Shown: positions 54,696-64,000 of the stretch, piece by piece
How the letters are laid out: every line of letters begins with the position of its first letter
Position numbering within the stretch: the first letter of the stretch is position 1
Assembly: GCA_022457155.1 (NCBI GenBank)
Contig: JAJGOT010000168.1
Span: forward strand, 1,135,001-1,199,000
From: Cladopsammia gracilis
Lineage: Eukaryota; Cnidaria; Anthozoa; Scleractinia; Dendrophylliidae
Length of the DNA: 64,000 bases
Direction: 5' to 3'
The notes under the pieces: model-generated
What the model saw: only the letters and a program-made list of their open reading frames with translations
The model's database searches: none
What the model was told of the DNA's origin: nothing
Translations under genes and position numbers: made by a program

Positions 54696-54898
54696 TGTGT
54701 AGTTCCAGAAAAAATCCATACCCACCCCATGGAAGGTCATTGGAAATTCCTAGGGGGAGGGGGGTCTTAAAAGCCAACATTTTAGAAGCAAAGTATGAAG
54801 CTGAACTGGAATTTCCTGGGGGGACGGGGGGGGGGGGGGGGTTTGCTAAACAAAAAACCTTCTGTGGAGGGAGTATGGATATTTTCTGGAACTGCACA
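54696..54898. mobile_element. 203-bp MITE with G-runs
   Basis: TGTGTAGTTCCAGAAAAAAT then CCATACCC on the left is inverted on the right (GGGAGTATGGATATTTTCTG then GAACTGCACA). The interior has runs of 17 G at about 54825. No ORF. I recall the TIR as frequent in coral DNA; superfamily unknown. Confidence 0.8.
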
Positions 54899-56342
54899 TT
54901 AGGAGTAAATGAGTACTGCCACATTACCAGACAACATGCAGAGTCTTATTTGTGATAATGGCATTCCGACCAAAGGAGTAACAGCGTATTTAGAGTTTGC
55001 AGAATTCCTCTGGCTTTTGTTTTATTATTTTTGTGATATGATGCTCTGTTTTCTTAACTTAATGATAACCAATAAATTATGACTCCCGTAAGTTTTCGAT
55101 CTTCAGTGTGTACAGTGTAGGACATGGCTGCATTTTCCAAAATTTTGAAAAGCTAGTGTGAGACTAGTTGGTTTGATGGAGTTCTCAAACTCATTGTTTA
55201 AAAAATACATTCTGACTTGCATTATTTTGTTTCCTTTCAGATTTCAGCATCCTATACATCAGTTACTGCATTGTTTTTCTGAAGGCCAAGAAACTTAGTG
55301 ATGTAAACTAATAAATTTCAAAAAGGAGCTGACCAAATTGGGCATGACTTTTACAAAAAGGACAAACATATTCCAAAGAAGCTTTAGTCATAAAGTATAA
55401 AAGATTACATTGAAAATTCATATGTCAATTACAATCTACATATGGTAACATTATTGAAAGGAAGTTTATAATAATTATATGTTAGGCCAAGGCAAACATT
55501 AATGTTACAGTTTATTACATGTGATTATTTATTTATATTCCAACCCAGATAAGTAAATATTAAGTGAGAATTTATTTCAAAAAATGCTATACAGTATTGT
55601 AGTGCTATTTTCATGAAAGTACAATAATATTGATGAATTTAATGTCTTATTTAATTTTTTTTATATAGAAGTATTTCCCATGTATCAGACCATTATGTTT
55701 GTTGTATTTAGGTTTTATTTGACAGCATTTAGGTTTTATTTATCAGAATTTTTATACATTTTAATTAAATTATAGAGATTTACATGTAGAGAACAAAATT
55801 ATTATAGAGAATTATTAGATTTACCTTCTAAAACAATCATTATTTGGAGTCGTAGATAAGATTTTTATGCAGTTTTTCTCCCTGAGATTGTCTATGATTG
55901 GTTTCTTTGGGCATACCACTTTTAGAGGAAATATATAGCTTATATCAAGATTTTTAACAGATTGAAATATATCTTAATGAACACCTTCATGTAACTTTGT
56001 TGAAATTTAATTGTGCTGTATAACGAGACATGAGCTATGTCACACACTGGGCACCCGTCAGACACCATTTTGAAACATAAGCATAGCAGGGAGTTATGGG
56101 TATCTAAAGCAGTGGATTGAGGGTCAAGTGCTTCTAAGCAACGGAATAATAATGCTTTTACACAGAGAGCCAGTGCTCACTTAAGTGCCCGATAATTAAT
56201 TCTCAGGCACCAAGTGTGAACTGAGCCTTACTGAAGACCTTTTAATTTCACTTAATACAATGTATAACTCTGGTGTTTAAAATCGTAGATTTTAAAACAG
56301 TTGCATTCCACTGCCATTAGTTTTATTTGAACTTCAGAGTTA
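54899..56342. other. AT-rich, no gene seen
   Basis: 1.4 kb without credible coding or repeat structure, inside the 10.2-kb CACTGG element. Confidence 0.45.
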
Positions 56343-56503
56343 GAGCCTGGTCGCACTACAGCCAAAAGCAAAAATTAGCCCGTGCAAATTGACAAAAACA
56401 GAAACATTCCACAAAAAGCGTGTTCCACCAGAGCGGTTTCTTTTGTTTTCCTCGATGTTTGCACAGGCGGAATTTTGTTTTTGACTGTAGTGCGACCAGG
56501 CCC
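56343..56503. mobile_element. 161-bp MITE with TTA target duplication
   Basis: GAGCCTGGTCGCACTACAG at the left is inverted at the right (CTGTAGTGCGACCAGGCCC), followed inward by AAAGCAAAAATT / AATTTTGTTTTTGA. TTA lies at 56340-56342 and 56504-56506. The TTA duplication suggests mobilisation by a PIF/Harbinger transposase, possibly of the kind at 6050-7155. Confidence 0.85.
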
Positions 56504-56589
56504 TTATTAAACAAAAGGCAGTAAAGTTGTTCAATCCCTTTGTTAAACTGTAGCAACATTTTTCTTCCAACAGCTAGATTTTATTGAGT

Positions 56590-57283
56590 AATGTAGACAT
56601 TTTGCAAGAATTTATATTTACAATAAAATTTTAGAAATTTACAGACATTATATGAACTTCTCTGTGACATTTGTGTGGTTTATTTGTGGACATTTTACTA
56701 ACATTTTATGCAATGTTTCGTTTACTTTTTACAGATATTTTATTGAGATTTTATGCTATGCATGTTTCACGCGTTCCTTTTATACATGCTGATTTTACAG
56801 AGAAAATGTGGACATTTTGCATAGATTTAGTGCAATAAAATACATACATTTTACAAGCATTGTATGTACTTTTCTGTGACATTTTGTGTAGTTTTTTTGT
56901 GCACATTTTACAAAGATTCCATTAAGTTTTTTTGACTCACTTTTTACAGAGATAATAAGGAGATTTTATATTTACTGGTTTACAGAGATTTTTTTCTCGT
57001 GCCATTTTTACAGAGAAAGTAGAAAGATTTTACAGAGATTTGTTGTTTGTAACATAAAATCTCTGTAAATTTTACACAAAATTTACAAGAAAAACATCAA
57101 CATTACATATATATTTTATGCGATCTTAGCGCAGAAAATGTGCTGTAATTTACAGACTTTTTACGAAGTTACAAAATCTCTGGGAATGTGCACGTTTACA
57201 GAGTTCGTAATTTACAAAGGAAATGTAGACATTTTACAGAGATTTAACTAACTTTAGTGAAGTCTGTAAGTGGTTCAAGTTTT
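56590..57283. repeat. right subterminal zone of the CACTGG element
   Basis: Dense with TTTACAGAGATTT, ACATTTTACA and TCTCTGTAAATT words, irregularly spaced, mirroring 47100-48350. Such clustered subterminal motifs are binding sites for transposase in CMC elements; function here is inference. Confidence 0.65.
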
Positions 57284-57699
57284 CCAGTGGGTCACGTATC
57301 GCAAACCGATCCCAAGTGTAGCTGCGGCCAGATCGTCACACTATTCACACTTCACTTTACGTTCGTTTCTGAAGAGAGTGGTTAAAGCAACTTTAAAGTA
57401 CGTAAAACGTTAACAATCGTAAGTGTGACAACACATTTACGCTGGCTTTACAATAAATTTACGTTTGACTAAGTAAAACGCAACTTTACGCAAGCTTTAC
57501 ATCCTACGTAAATTAGCGTAAAGCTGAGTAACCAACTTTACGCTACCTTTAAACAGGCTTTACGTCCCGATCACGTAAATCTACCTTAATGAACCTTTAA
57601 GGGCGTGTAAAGTTGGTGTAAAGTTTATTTACCAACTTTACGCGGATTTAAGCAAAGTTTAATTTTCCGTAAATCTGAATTTTCATGCTGTAAAAAATA

Positions 57700-58530
57700 C
57701 AGAATGTTTTTATATTTTTGCAAAATTTATATGCCATACACCGTTTTAAAGATGTACGTCTATGTGGGATTTTTAATGCGAAAAACGTGCACAATTTCAT
57801 TTTTACTGATTTCGAAGTTTCTTGTTTATAGTCGTCATGGTAATATCGATTTTACCAGAAACTGAATACATCTTGCCAAACTTCAATTCAAAACCATGGT
57901 AATGAAAATTTCACGTTTTTCTGACTTGGAGAAGACCGCTTAAAAAACTCAAAAAACTGTATCGAACCACCTTAATTCAGTCAATGTAAGAAAGACCCAT
58001 AACTATCCTTACTAAAATATCAAGATTGAATTTGATTCAGACCCATGTCCTTGTGAAACTGGCGCACTCATGCTTTTACCTCAATGTTTAGCTGACAAGC
58101 CAACTGTATACCTGGTCAATTATGAACTCAAAATTGACCAGCTCTCCAGCTAGCTCTTTAACTCAGCTAGCTAAAAGCATTGCACTGGTATCACAAGGTC
58201 ATGGCTGTAATTCCCGTTTAAGTCACAATTTTTATTCAGGCTAACTGCGAGGATCTTTTACGCATTCATCTGCAGTTGATGTTTATGTATATGATTTCAT
58301 ACGGACTTTAATGTCTTATTATGTGACTAAAGTTGTATGCTCTTCCTTGTTGCCAAATAAGATTACATAAGGTTTATTCATGCATAATATTGTAAATGTC
58401 TTACACCAAATTCCCATAAGGTATCTGTGATATTTCTTGTCCCTTATGGGCTTAAAGTAATTAAAACATACTCAATTTTCTCAGAAATGCATGTCTGAGT
58501 GATTTTAGGGATTTAACGTTTCGTTTTCAG
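57700..58530. other. intron-like sequence before the kinase exon
   Basis: No ORF; ends in a strong acceptor (AACGTTTCGTTTTCAG). Confidence 0.5.
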
Positions 58531-59720
58531 AGAAATGTTTGCGAGAACCAACAACAGCAAACCATGAAACGAGAACAGGAAAAAGCAAACAAGTAAAGGC
58601 GAACTTACATGAAGAACCAACAAGGGAAGCACAGCAGTTGACAGGTCGCCAAGAACAGTTGCAGCAACAAAAACAGCTTGGAGAAGCCCGGCTACGCGAA
58701 CAGCTCAGGGACAAAGAAAATCAAAAACAGAACTTAGAAAGACGGTTGAGGAGCATGCAAAAACAGCTGAGAGAGAAAGATGAACAACAAGAGAATTCAC
58801 AAACACAGTTAAAGGAGATGGAACAACAGCTGAGAAGGAAAGATGAACAACAACAGAATTTACAAACACAGTTGAGAGAGATGATAAAGCAGTTACAGAA
58901 AAAGGAAGAACAAGAAACAAAATTACGAGGACAATTAAGGGAGAAAGAAATACAATTGATAATTTTACGAAGTGATAAAGAAAAAGAATGTGCTCATATG
59001 CAGCAAAAGTTAAGTGTTAAACTGAAGGAACTTTCTGACCTACAAAGAGAGCTGAGGGACAAAGCACAAGATATCGTTGATATACAAAAAGATCTTTCAG
59101 CAGCAAAAGAAAAAGTAAGTAAATATGAATCCCAGTTAAGGACACGTGACTGGGTACTTTCTCCAGATGAAATTCAATTAACAAAAAAACGCCTGGGGGA
59201 TGGGTCGTTTGGATGTGTTCACGAGGGAAGGTATTGTGGTTCTCCCGTAGCCATAAAAAAACTCCACAAAACTTGTCTCAGTCCTCAAGAGCGCAGTTTG
59301 TTTGAACGGGAAATGGACATTGCTTCAAGGTGCCGTCATCCCTGCTTGTTGCAGTTCATCGGAGCAACCCAAGACGAAAAGAGTCCTTTGTTTGTTACAG
59401 AGCTCATGGAGACAAGTTTAAGAGCATTGTTAGGGGAGCTGCAGAAGCAGCAGCAGCAACTGTCCGAATCGGAGGTGTCTGTCATTTCTTTGGATGTAGC
59501 TCGCGCACTGAACTACCTTCACCAAAGAAAACCTAAACCTATTGTACATCGTGATGTCAGTAGTGCTAATGTGCTGCTATGGAAACAGCACAACCAGTGG
59601 AGAGGAAAAGTGTCAGATTACGGAACTGCCAAATTTCTGGAGCAGGTCATGACAAGCGCTGTTGGAGCTTTGATTTACAGTGCTCCTGAGGCAGATAGTC
59701 GTCATAACCAAACAGTCAAG
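58531..59720 (+). CDS. coiled-coil protein kinase, long internal exon (partial gene)
   Basis: The exon runs from an acceptor (TTTTCAG|AG) to a donor (AAG|GTTAGTG), entering in phase 1. About residues 25-200 are a Gln/Glu/Lys/Arg-rich coiled coil with heptad-like repeats (QTQLKEMEQQLRRKDEQQQN). The kinase domain starts near residue 205 (WVLSPDEIQLTKKRLGDGSF): Gly-loop GDGSFG, VAIKKL with the ATP-binding Lys near 240, FEREMDIASRCRHPCLLQFI with the alpha-C Glu, then IVHRDVSSANVLLW (catalytic HRD and Asn; the usual Lys after HRDx is Ser) and VSDYGTAKFL (DYG for DFG). The exon ends after YSAPE...NQTVK. The C-lobe after APE (D-x-W-S-x-G helix F onwards) must lie on later exons not visible before 64000. 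The motif mix resembles tyrosine-kinase-like or Ser/Thr kinases. Substrate and partners unknown. Confidence 0.85.
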
Positions 59721-60396
59721 GTTAGTGAACTTTATTAAGCTAACGTTTTCAATCAAAATACCTGATGCATTCCGTACAGTAAAGAAAACTAACATTAATT
59801 CCATCCTAAGTGGGTAATTGATTATTTGTTTCATACTTCAAACGTTGAAATATGGAATGATGCAATTATTTAACTGCAGCATCTGTTTGAATGTTGAATA
59901 TTACGACAAAGTTTATGCAAATCTTCCACTGTATGAATGTCTTTCGTAATTATGCCACCCCTTAAACATATCTCAGTTTCTTTACTGTTCCATTTGTGAA
60001 GGGAAAAGAGCAAAGACTTCAGAGGGATGAGTACAAGCAGAAGGATATCACCTTAGTTAAGGTGATATGCTTCTGTGCTTCGGGAACAACTATAATTGCC
60101 ACGAAAGTCTAAAATAAGCCTCTCCGCCTAGATGGGAGCTTGTCGTAAAATATGACAAAATTCACATTCATTAATTGCCATCATCACTCATCAGTTATAT
60201 TACGAAGTCGCAATTAGCCTGCTCTCCAGTTGACTTGCGCAATTGGCTAGAGCATTGCATCTGCGGTCATCCCAATAGACTGCTAACCTATCTGTCAGTC
60301 AGTAAAGCGGGCGAGCTAATCACGAAAACAAGGTCAGCATGGCTTGAGCGAGTGAACGAGCCGAAAGCAAACTGGGCACCCCCTCGGCTCGCATTA
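59721..60396. other. intron start; contains an 11-bp perfect hairpin
   Basis: ATATCACCTTA and TAAGGTGATAT (60045-60068) form a hairpin with a 2-nt loop, extended by AGAAG / CTTCT. Nothing else is recognised; the next kinase exon is not here. Confidence 0.5.
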
Positions 60397-61179
60397 CAGT
60401 GGAACCCGGTTAATACGGACACCGAAGGGACAGGCCAAAGTGTCCGTATTATCTGGGTGTTCGTATTAAGCGGGCTACCAGAAAAAACGTCAGGGGCACA
60501 TGTTTTATCGCCACAAAGGCTAAATCATACAATTGATGTTAAATGTCTAAATAACTGTAACTAAGTCCAAACTGAAAAACTCCTACGCTCATTCAAATAC
60601 AGTTATGGTCAAAATGAAATTTCTCTTGTTCCAAACGTAACACAGTAGTCAGCGACTTTGATCGGTACTCCCATTTTTAGTTTTCGGTTCAGCCTGACTG
60701 AGTGAACAATAGACAAAACCTTTGAAACCTTTGAAAGACTGCCGCTTCCGTTAGAAAACTTCTGAAAGGCCAAGAAAGTGAAACTTTTGCGTAAGGATGA
60801 AACACTGGAAGGAAGACAAAACAGTTGTCAAACATGTCCCCTTATTATGCTGCAGTACTGTATTGGATGTAATAAAATCGCATTGACCTGTAGAAAGTTT
60901 TTATCTTCTAACAGGGAACAAAAACACATAATCGTGACAAATTAAAGTATACAGTTACATAGTGCACAGACAACCAGTGTCCGTAATGCGAGGTTAACTT
61001 TGTATGAGAGCGTATCACTCTGGTCACAGAAAAGTGTCCGTTGTCCGTACTAACCGGTGTCCGTATTAAGCGGGCTAATTTAAGAGAAAATATATGAGCG
61101 TTTCGTCGGTACATACAAAACTGTCCGCAATAAGCGGGTGTTCGTATTAAGCAGGTGTCCGTAAAGCGTGGTTCCACTG
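60397..61179. mobile_element. pogo-like non-autonomous element (783 bp)
   Basis: CAGTGGAACCCGGTTAATAC at the left is inverted at the right (GTAAAGCGTGGTTCCACTG), with TA at 60395-60396 and 61180-61181. The ends repeat GTGTCCGTATTAAGCGGG words in tandem on both sides. Related to, but distinct from, the element at 17365-17879. No transposase. Confidence 0.85.
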
Positions 61180-61433
61180 TACTTTCGCTCGTTTGGTCGA
61201 TCGCCAATCACGTGATTTGCTCGCAGGCTCGACTGTGACGTCCAGAGAGGGACTGCCAGCAGTCTATCATCGCAAAGGTCACGGACTCGAATCTCTTTTA
61301 AACCAGGTCTTCTTTAAGATGAGATCACCATGAGGATCACAAACGTCACTCATGTTTCATCTGCAATTCTCAACTCATTAATAATTCAGAAAGTTTGAAC
61401 AAAAAAAAAATCATTAGCATAAATTTTGGCAAT
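61180..61433. other. no gene seen
   Basis: Spacer within the presumed kinase intron. Confidence 0.35.
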
Positions 61434-61486
61434 TTTATACCTTAGTTTTCTCCGTATGAAAAGCTACATCTAACTGTCTAACTGCT
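61434..61486. repeat. lone unit of the 56-bp minisatellite
   Basis: TTTTATACCTTAGTTTTCTC then CGTATGAAAAGCTACATCTA matches the unit repeated at 63263-64000, about 1.8 kb downstream. The intervening DNA is a SINE and two copies of a dispersed repeat. Confidence 0.85.
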
Positions 61487-61492
61487 AACCGC

Positions 61493-61558
61493 CTCCTGGT
61501 TAGCTCAGTTGATAGAGCACCGGTCTGCAGAGCGGGAGGTCTCGGGTTCGAACCCCGG

Positions 61559-61594
<36 letters not shown>

Positions 61595-61855
61595 TGAAGG
61601 TGCTGCCTTTGCTGTGACATCGGCAAATGGTTAGACCTTCACGTGGCTCGGATGACCACGTAGAAATGGCGGTCCCGTCTCCCATGGGGACGTAAAAGAA
61701 CCACTGAGGACGTAACAAACCCTGGCTGTGACCACCCTCAGTGTCAGTACTTGTTCATGGGTGGGGTGGGTCTGATTGATTGTGAAGCGCATTTGAATAT
61801 ATATATATAGAATTTGCGCTATATAAATGCATATTATTATTATTATTATTATTAA
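61493..61855 (+). mobile_element. tRNA-derived SINE (tRNA-Cys-like head)
   Basis: The head (61493-61566) has a tRNA shape: D-arm TAGCTCAGTTGATAGAGCAC (box A), anticodon loop CTGCAGA (anticodon GCA, Cys), T-arm TCGGGTTCGAACCCCGG (box B), then GGACCA. The acceptor stem no longer pairs well, so it is not a functional tRNA. The body continues for about 290 bp and ends TTGCGCTATATAAATGCATA followed by (TTA)n, a tail resembling a LINE 3' end that would recruit the reverse transcriptase. Confidence 0.85.
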
Positions 61856-61872
61856 CCCATCTAAATACAGTT

Positions 61873-62735
61873 TTGCAAAAATACACAAACATATTTGCAT
61901 AAGGCGATGCGAGTGAAGATAGAACTGTACTATAAAATCAAAGTCTTGTTTTGTTTACATAAAATCGTTTTTCAATCTATCTAATGAATGAACAAACACA
62001 TAAAAATGGACAACACAATCTTTCGAAAAATTTTATTCAAATCTCCATTAGTTTACGTTTAAAAGCAAAACGCGTACCATTTAATTATAGCTCATCGAGT
62101 TCAAGCTTTCTTCGATGAAATTCAAGAGATCGATACAACTGAATTTAAGCACGTTTTAAAATCAATTCTCCAAAACTAACAATAACACTAATAAAAAGTC
62201 ACTCACAGATTGATATCAACATAAATTCTCTTCGAAAACTGTAATCTGTTTTACCTTTAAGTCCCTCGCTTGCTTGGAAATTCAAATTTCCGCTTCTGGT
62301 TCTGAAATCCGTAGAAAACAAAGATCTCCCGCATTGATAAAAACGTAATACATGAAGTTCCTCGAAGCAAGATTTTATCCCTGAAAGCTCGTCTTTTTCC
62401 ACTAAAGAGGCTTCTGAGTATACCTTAATTAGTATCCCTGTCTTGAGTAGCAAACCGCGAGAAAATGCAGGAAAATAACGACTTTAATTCTCCGCTAGAC
62501 ACAACAAAACAACTAAAGTGTTTACCGAGCTCACGGCTGTGTGGCCGCGCGAAAAACAAAGCCTTGCTTTCAAGATCCCGGATGTTGTGCCAACACGGCG
62601 GGCGGGCGGGCGGGCGGGCAAACACGCGCCCGCGAAACATTCCGCTAGCCATGACCATGAAAAATCACGGGATAGGTTCTATGAGTATGGAGCTGCGCAG
62701 CCAGGCCGTCGGCCTGGCAAGTGCTCCGCTATAAA
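61873..62735. repeat. dispersed repeat, copy 2 of the LINE-splitting element
   Basis: Nearly identical to 37725-38585, from GCATAAGGCGATGCGAGTGA to AGTGCTCCGCTATAAA. The GGCGGGCGGGCGGGCGGGC run at about 62600 is longer than in copy 1. Confidence 0.9.
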
Positions 62736-63255
62736 CAATTCTCCAAAATTAACGAGAACACAAACAAAATGTCAATCACATTAATATCAAGATAAATTCC
62801 CATCGAAAAATGAAATTTGTTTTACCTTCAAGTCCCTCGGGCGACTACTGTACTTGGAAATTCTTTAAATCTCCGCTTTGGTGCTGAAATCCGTGAAACG
62901 AACCCATCTCTTCGCATTGCTAAAAACGTATATAGTTCCTCGAAGCAAGATTTTATCCCTGAAAGCTCTTCTTTTTCCACTAAAGCGGCTTCTGAGTATC
63001 CCTTAATTAGTATCCCTGTCTTGAGTAGCAAACCGCGAAAAACTGCAGGGAAATAACGACTTTAATTCTCCGCCAAACACAACAAAACAACTAAAGTGTT
63101 TACCGAGCTCACGGCTGTGTGGCCGCGCGAAAAACAAAGCTTTGCTTTCAAGATCCCGGATGTTGTTCCAACACGGGCGGGCGGCCGGGCACACACGCGC
63201 CCGTGAAACATTCCGCTACCCATGACCATGAAAAATCACGGGCATAGGTTCTATG
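62736..63255. repeat. dispersed repeat, copy 3 (truncated)
   Basis: Repeats the second half of the same element (GTTCCTCGAAGCAAGATTTT, TGAAAGCTCTTCTTTTTCCA, GTTTACCGAGCTCACGGCTG, CATGACCATGAAAAATCACG) directly after copy 2. It stops where the 56-bp array begins. Confidence 0.9.
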
Positions 63256-63262
63256 CCCGTGA

Positions 63263-64000
63263 AAAGCTGTATCTAACCCTTGAAAGGGTGATTTTATACC
63301 TTAGTTTTCTCCTTATGATAAGCAATATCTAACCCTTCAAAGGGTGATTTTATACCTTAGTTTTCTCTGTATGAAAAGCTATATCTAACCCTTCAAAGGG
63401 TGATTTTATACCTTAGTTTTCTCCGTATGAAAAGCAATATCTAACCCATGAAAGGGTGATTTTATACCTTAGTTTTCTCCGTATGAAAAGCTACATCTAA
63501 CCCTTGAAAGCGTGATTTTATACGTTGGTTTTCTCTGTATGAAAAGCTATATCTAACCCTTCAAAGGGTGATTTTATACCTTAGTTTTCTCCGTATGAAA
63601 AGCTACATCTAACCCTTAAAAGGGTGATTTTATACCTTAGTTTTCTCTGTATGAAAAGCTATATCTAACCCTTCAAAGGGTGATCGATGATTTTATACCT
63701 TAGTTTTCTCCGTATGAAAAGCTATATCTAACCCTTCAAAGGGTGATTTTATACCTTAGTTTTCTCCGTATGAAAAGCAATATCTAACCCATGAAAGGGT
63801 GATTTTATACCTTAGTTTTCTCCGTATGAAAAGCTACATCTAACCCTTGAAAGGGTGATTTTATACGTTAGTTTTCTCTGTATGAAAAGCTATATCTAAC
63901 CCTTCAAAGGGTGATGTTATACCTTAGTTTTCTCCGTATGAAAAGCTACATCTAACCCTTGAAAGGGTGATTTTATACCTTAGTTTTCTCTGTATGAAAA
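63263..64000. repeat. 56-bp minisatellite, at least 13 copies, runs off the window
   Basis: Unit: AAAAGCTATATCTAACCCTT, CAAAGGGTGATTTTATACCT, TAGTTTTCTCCGTATG, period 56 bp (for example 63374 and 63430). Each unit has a hairpin ACCCTT-NN-AAGGGT whose loop dinucleotide varies (CA, GA, AA). One unit carries a 4-bp insertion near 63685. The array continues past 64000. Confidence 0.95.

Larger units (their letters stand above)
47092..57289. mobile_element. 10.2-kb CMC/Chapaev-like element, non-autonomous
   Basis: Starts CACTGGAAAATTTGGACCAT and ends (57270-57289) AAGTGGTTC-type sequence through AAGTTTTCCAGTG; the inverted ends extend over about 35 bp (ACTTACAGACTTC on both). GGTC lies on both sides (47088-47091 and 57290-57293), a 4-bp duplication. 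CACTR-type termini with a 4-bp duplication fit the Chapaev branch of CMC transposons. Subterminal zones on both sides (47100-48350 and 56590-57260) are built of TTTACAGA and TCTCTGTAAATT words. No transposase was recognised inside; the interior is other repeats. Non-autonomous, mobilised in trans. Confidence 0.75.
45457..57691. mobile_element. TTTACG-rich foldback element, split by later insertions
   Basis: The outer ends ACAGCATGAAAA (45457) and TTTTCATGCTGT (57691) are inverted. Each is followed inward by several hundred bases rich in CTTTACG / CGTAAAG words in both orientations (45480-45690 and 57350-57665). I read this as one element of about 0.9 kb whose halves were driven apart by a LINE (about 45860-47035) and by the 10.2-kb CACTGG element. 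No convincing target duplication was seen, so the pairing is probable rather than proven. Confidence 0.55.

Noticed and set aside
25122..59720. One gene joining the 25122 exon to the kinase exon
   Set aside because: Phases match (phase 1), which happens one time in three by chance; a 33-kb gap full of elements and no intermediate exons give no real support.
60038..60075. Hairpin as a transcription terminator
   Set aside because: Intrinsic terminators are bacterial; the context is a eukaryotic intron and no U-run follows.
61493..61566. Functional tRNA-Cys gene
   Set aside because: The acceptor stem is poorly paired and the sequence continues into a SINE body and tail.

Overview
The window looks like nuclear DNA of a marine invertebrate, most probably a cnidarian (stony coral or sea anemone). 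It is AT-rich, has spliceosomal introns, carries several Penelope-like elements (PLEs), Tx1/L1-like and CR1-like LINEs, PIF/Harbinger, pogo-like and hAT-like elements and tRNA-derived SINEs, and is full of the TACATGTA-type words I associate with coral introns. The organism call is inference. No prokaryotic operon, rRNA or functional tRNA gene is visible.

Host genes are few. Three exons look credible. The first is a signal-peptide exon at 10777-11061. The second is an exon at 25122-25284, phase-compatible with the first across a 14 kb repeat-filled intron. The third is a long coiled-coil plus protein-kinase exon at 58531-59720. A degraded tandem copy of the first exon region lies just upstream of it (9645-10660). 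Everything else is mobile or repetitive DNA.

Layout. 0-4 kb: a foldback MITE, a 46-bp minisatellite, an 80-bp hairpin element with a 9-bp target duplication, and two PLE 3' fragments with hammerhead-ribozyme-like tails. 4.4-5.0 kb: a 66-bp minisatellite. 5.5-9.1 kb: a nearly complete PIF/Harbinger element with a broken DDE transposase and an intact two-exon partner gene. 12.3-18.3 kb: a TIR element packed with a 118-bp minisatellite, hAT-like and pogo-like non-autonomous elements, and a 210-bp pure pyrimidine tract. 19.6-23.2 kb: a 68-bp minisatellite fused to a PLE remnant. 25.9-26.4 kb: an 86-bp minisatellite. 26.56-33.24 kb: about 89 copies of a 75-bp minisatellite whose likely seed is a dispersed repeat at 35.6 kb. 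37-42.3 kb: a Tx1-like LINE split by two insertions, one of which carries a TTAA-flanked MITE. 42.8-47 kb: three more LINE remnants.

45.46-57.69 kb is a nest several layers deep. A TTTACG-rich foldback element is interrupted by a 10.2-kb element with CACTGG/CCAGTG ends and a GGTC duplication (CMC/Chapaev-like). Inside that, a G-rich dispersed repeat is split by a PLE with inverted terminal arms and a 12-bp duplication, and the PLE contains a hAT-like insertion. The PLE arms carry hammerhead motifs, one of them apparently complete (48969-49023, minus strand). 60.4-64 kb holds a pogo-like element, a tRNA-Cys-like SINE, copies of the repeat that split the LINE at 37 kb, and a 56-bp minisatellite running off the window edge, with a single related unit at 61.43 kb.

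The strongest candidates for a less-described system are two. One is the set of PLE-linked hammerheads, most with a self-complementary two-base-pair stem III that should need dimerisation to cleave. The other is the birth and segmental growth of the large 75-bp minisatellite from a dispersed repeat that can still be recognised.
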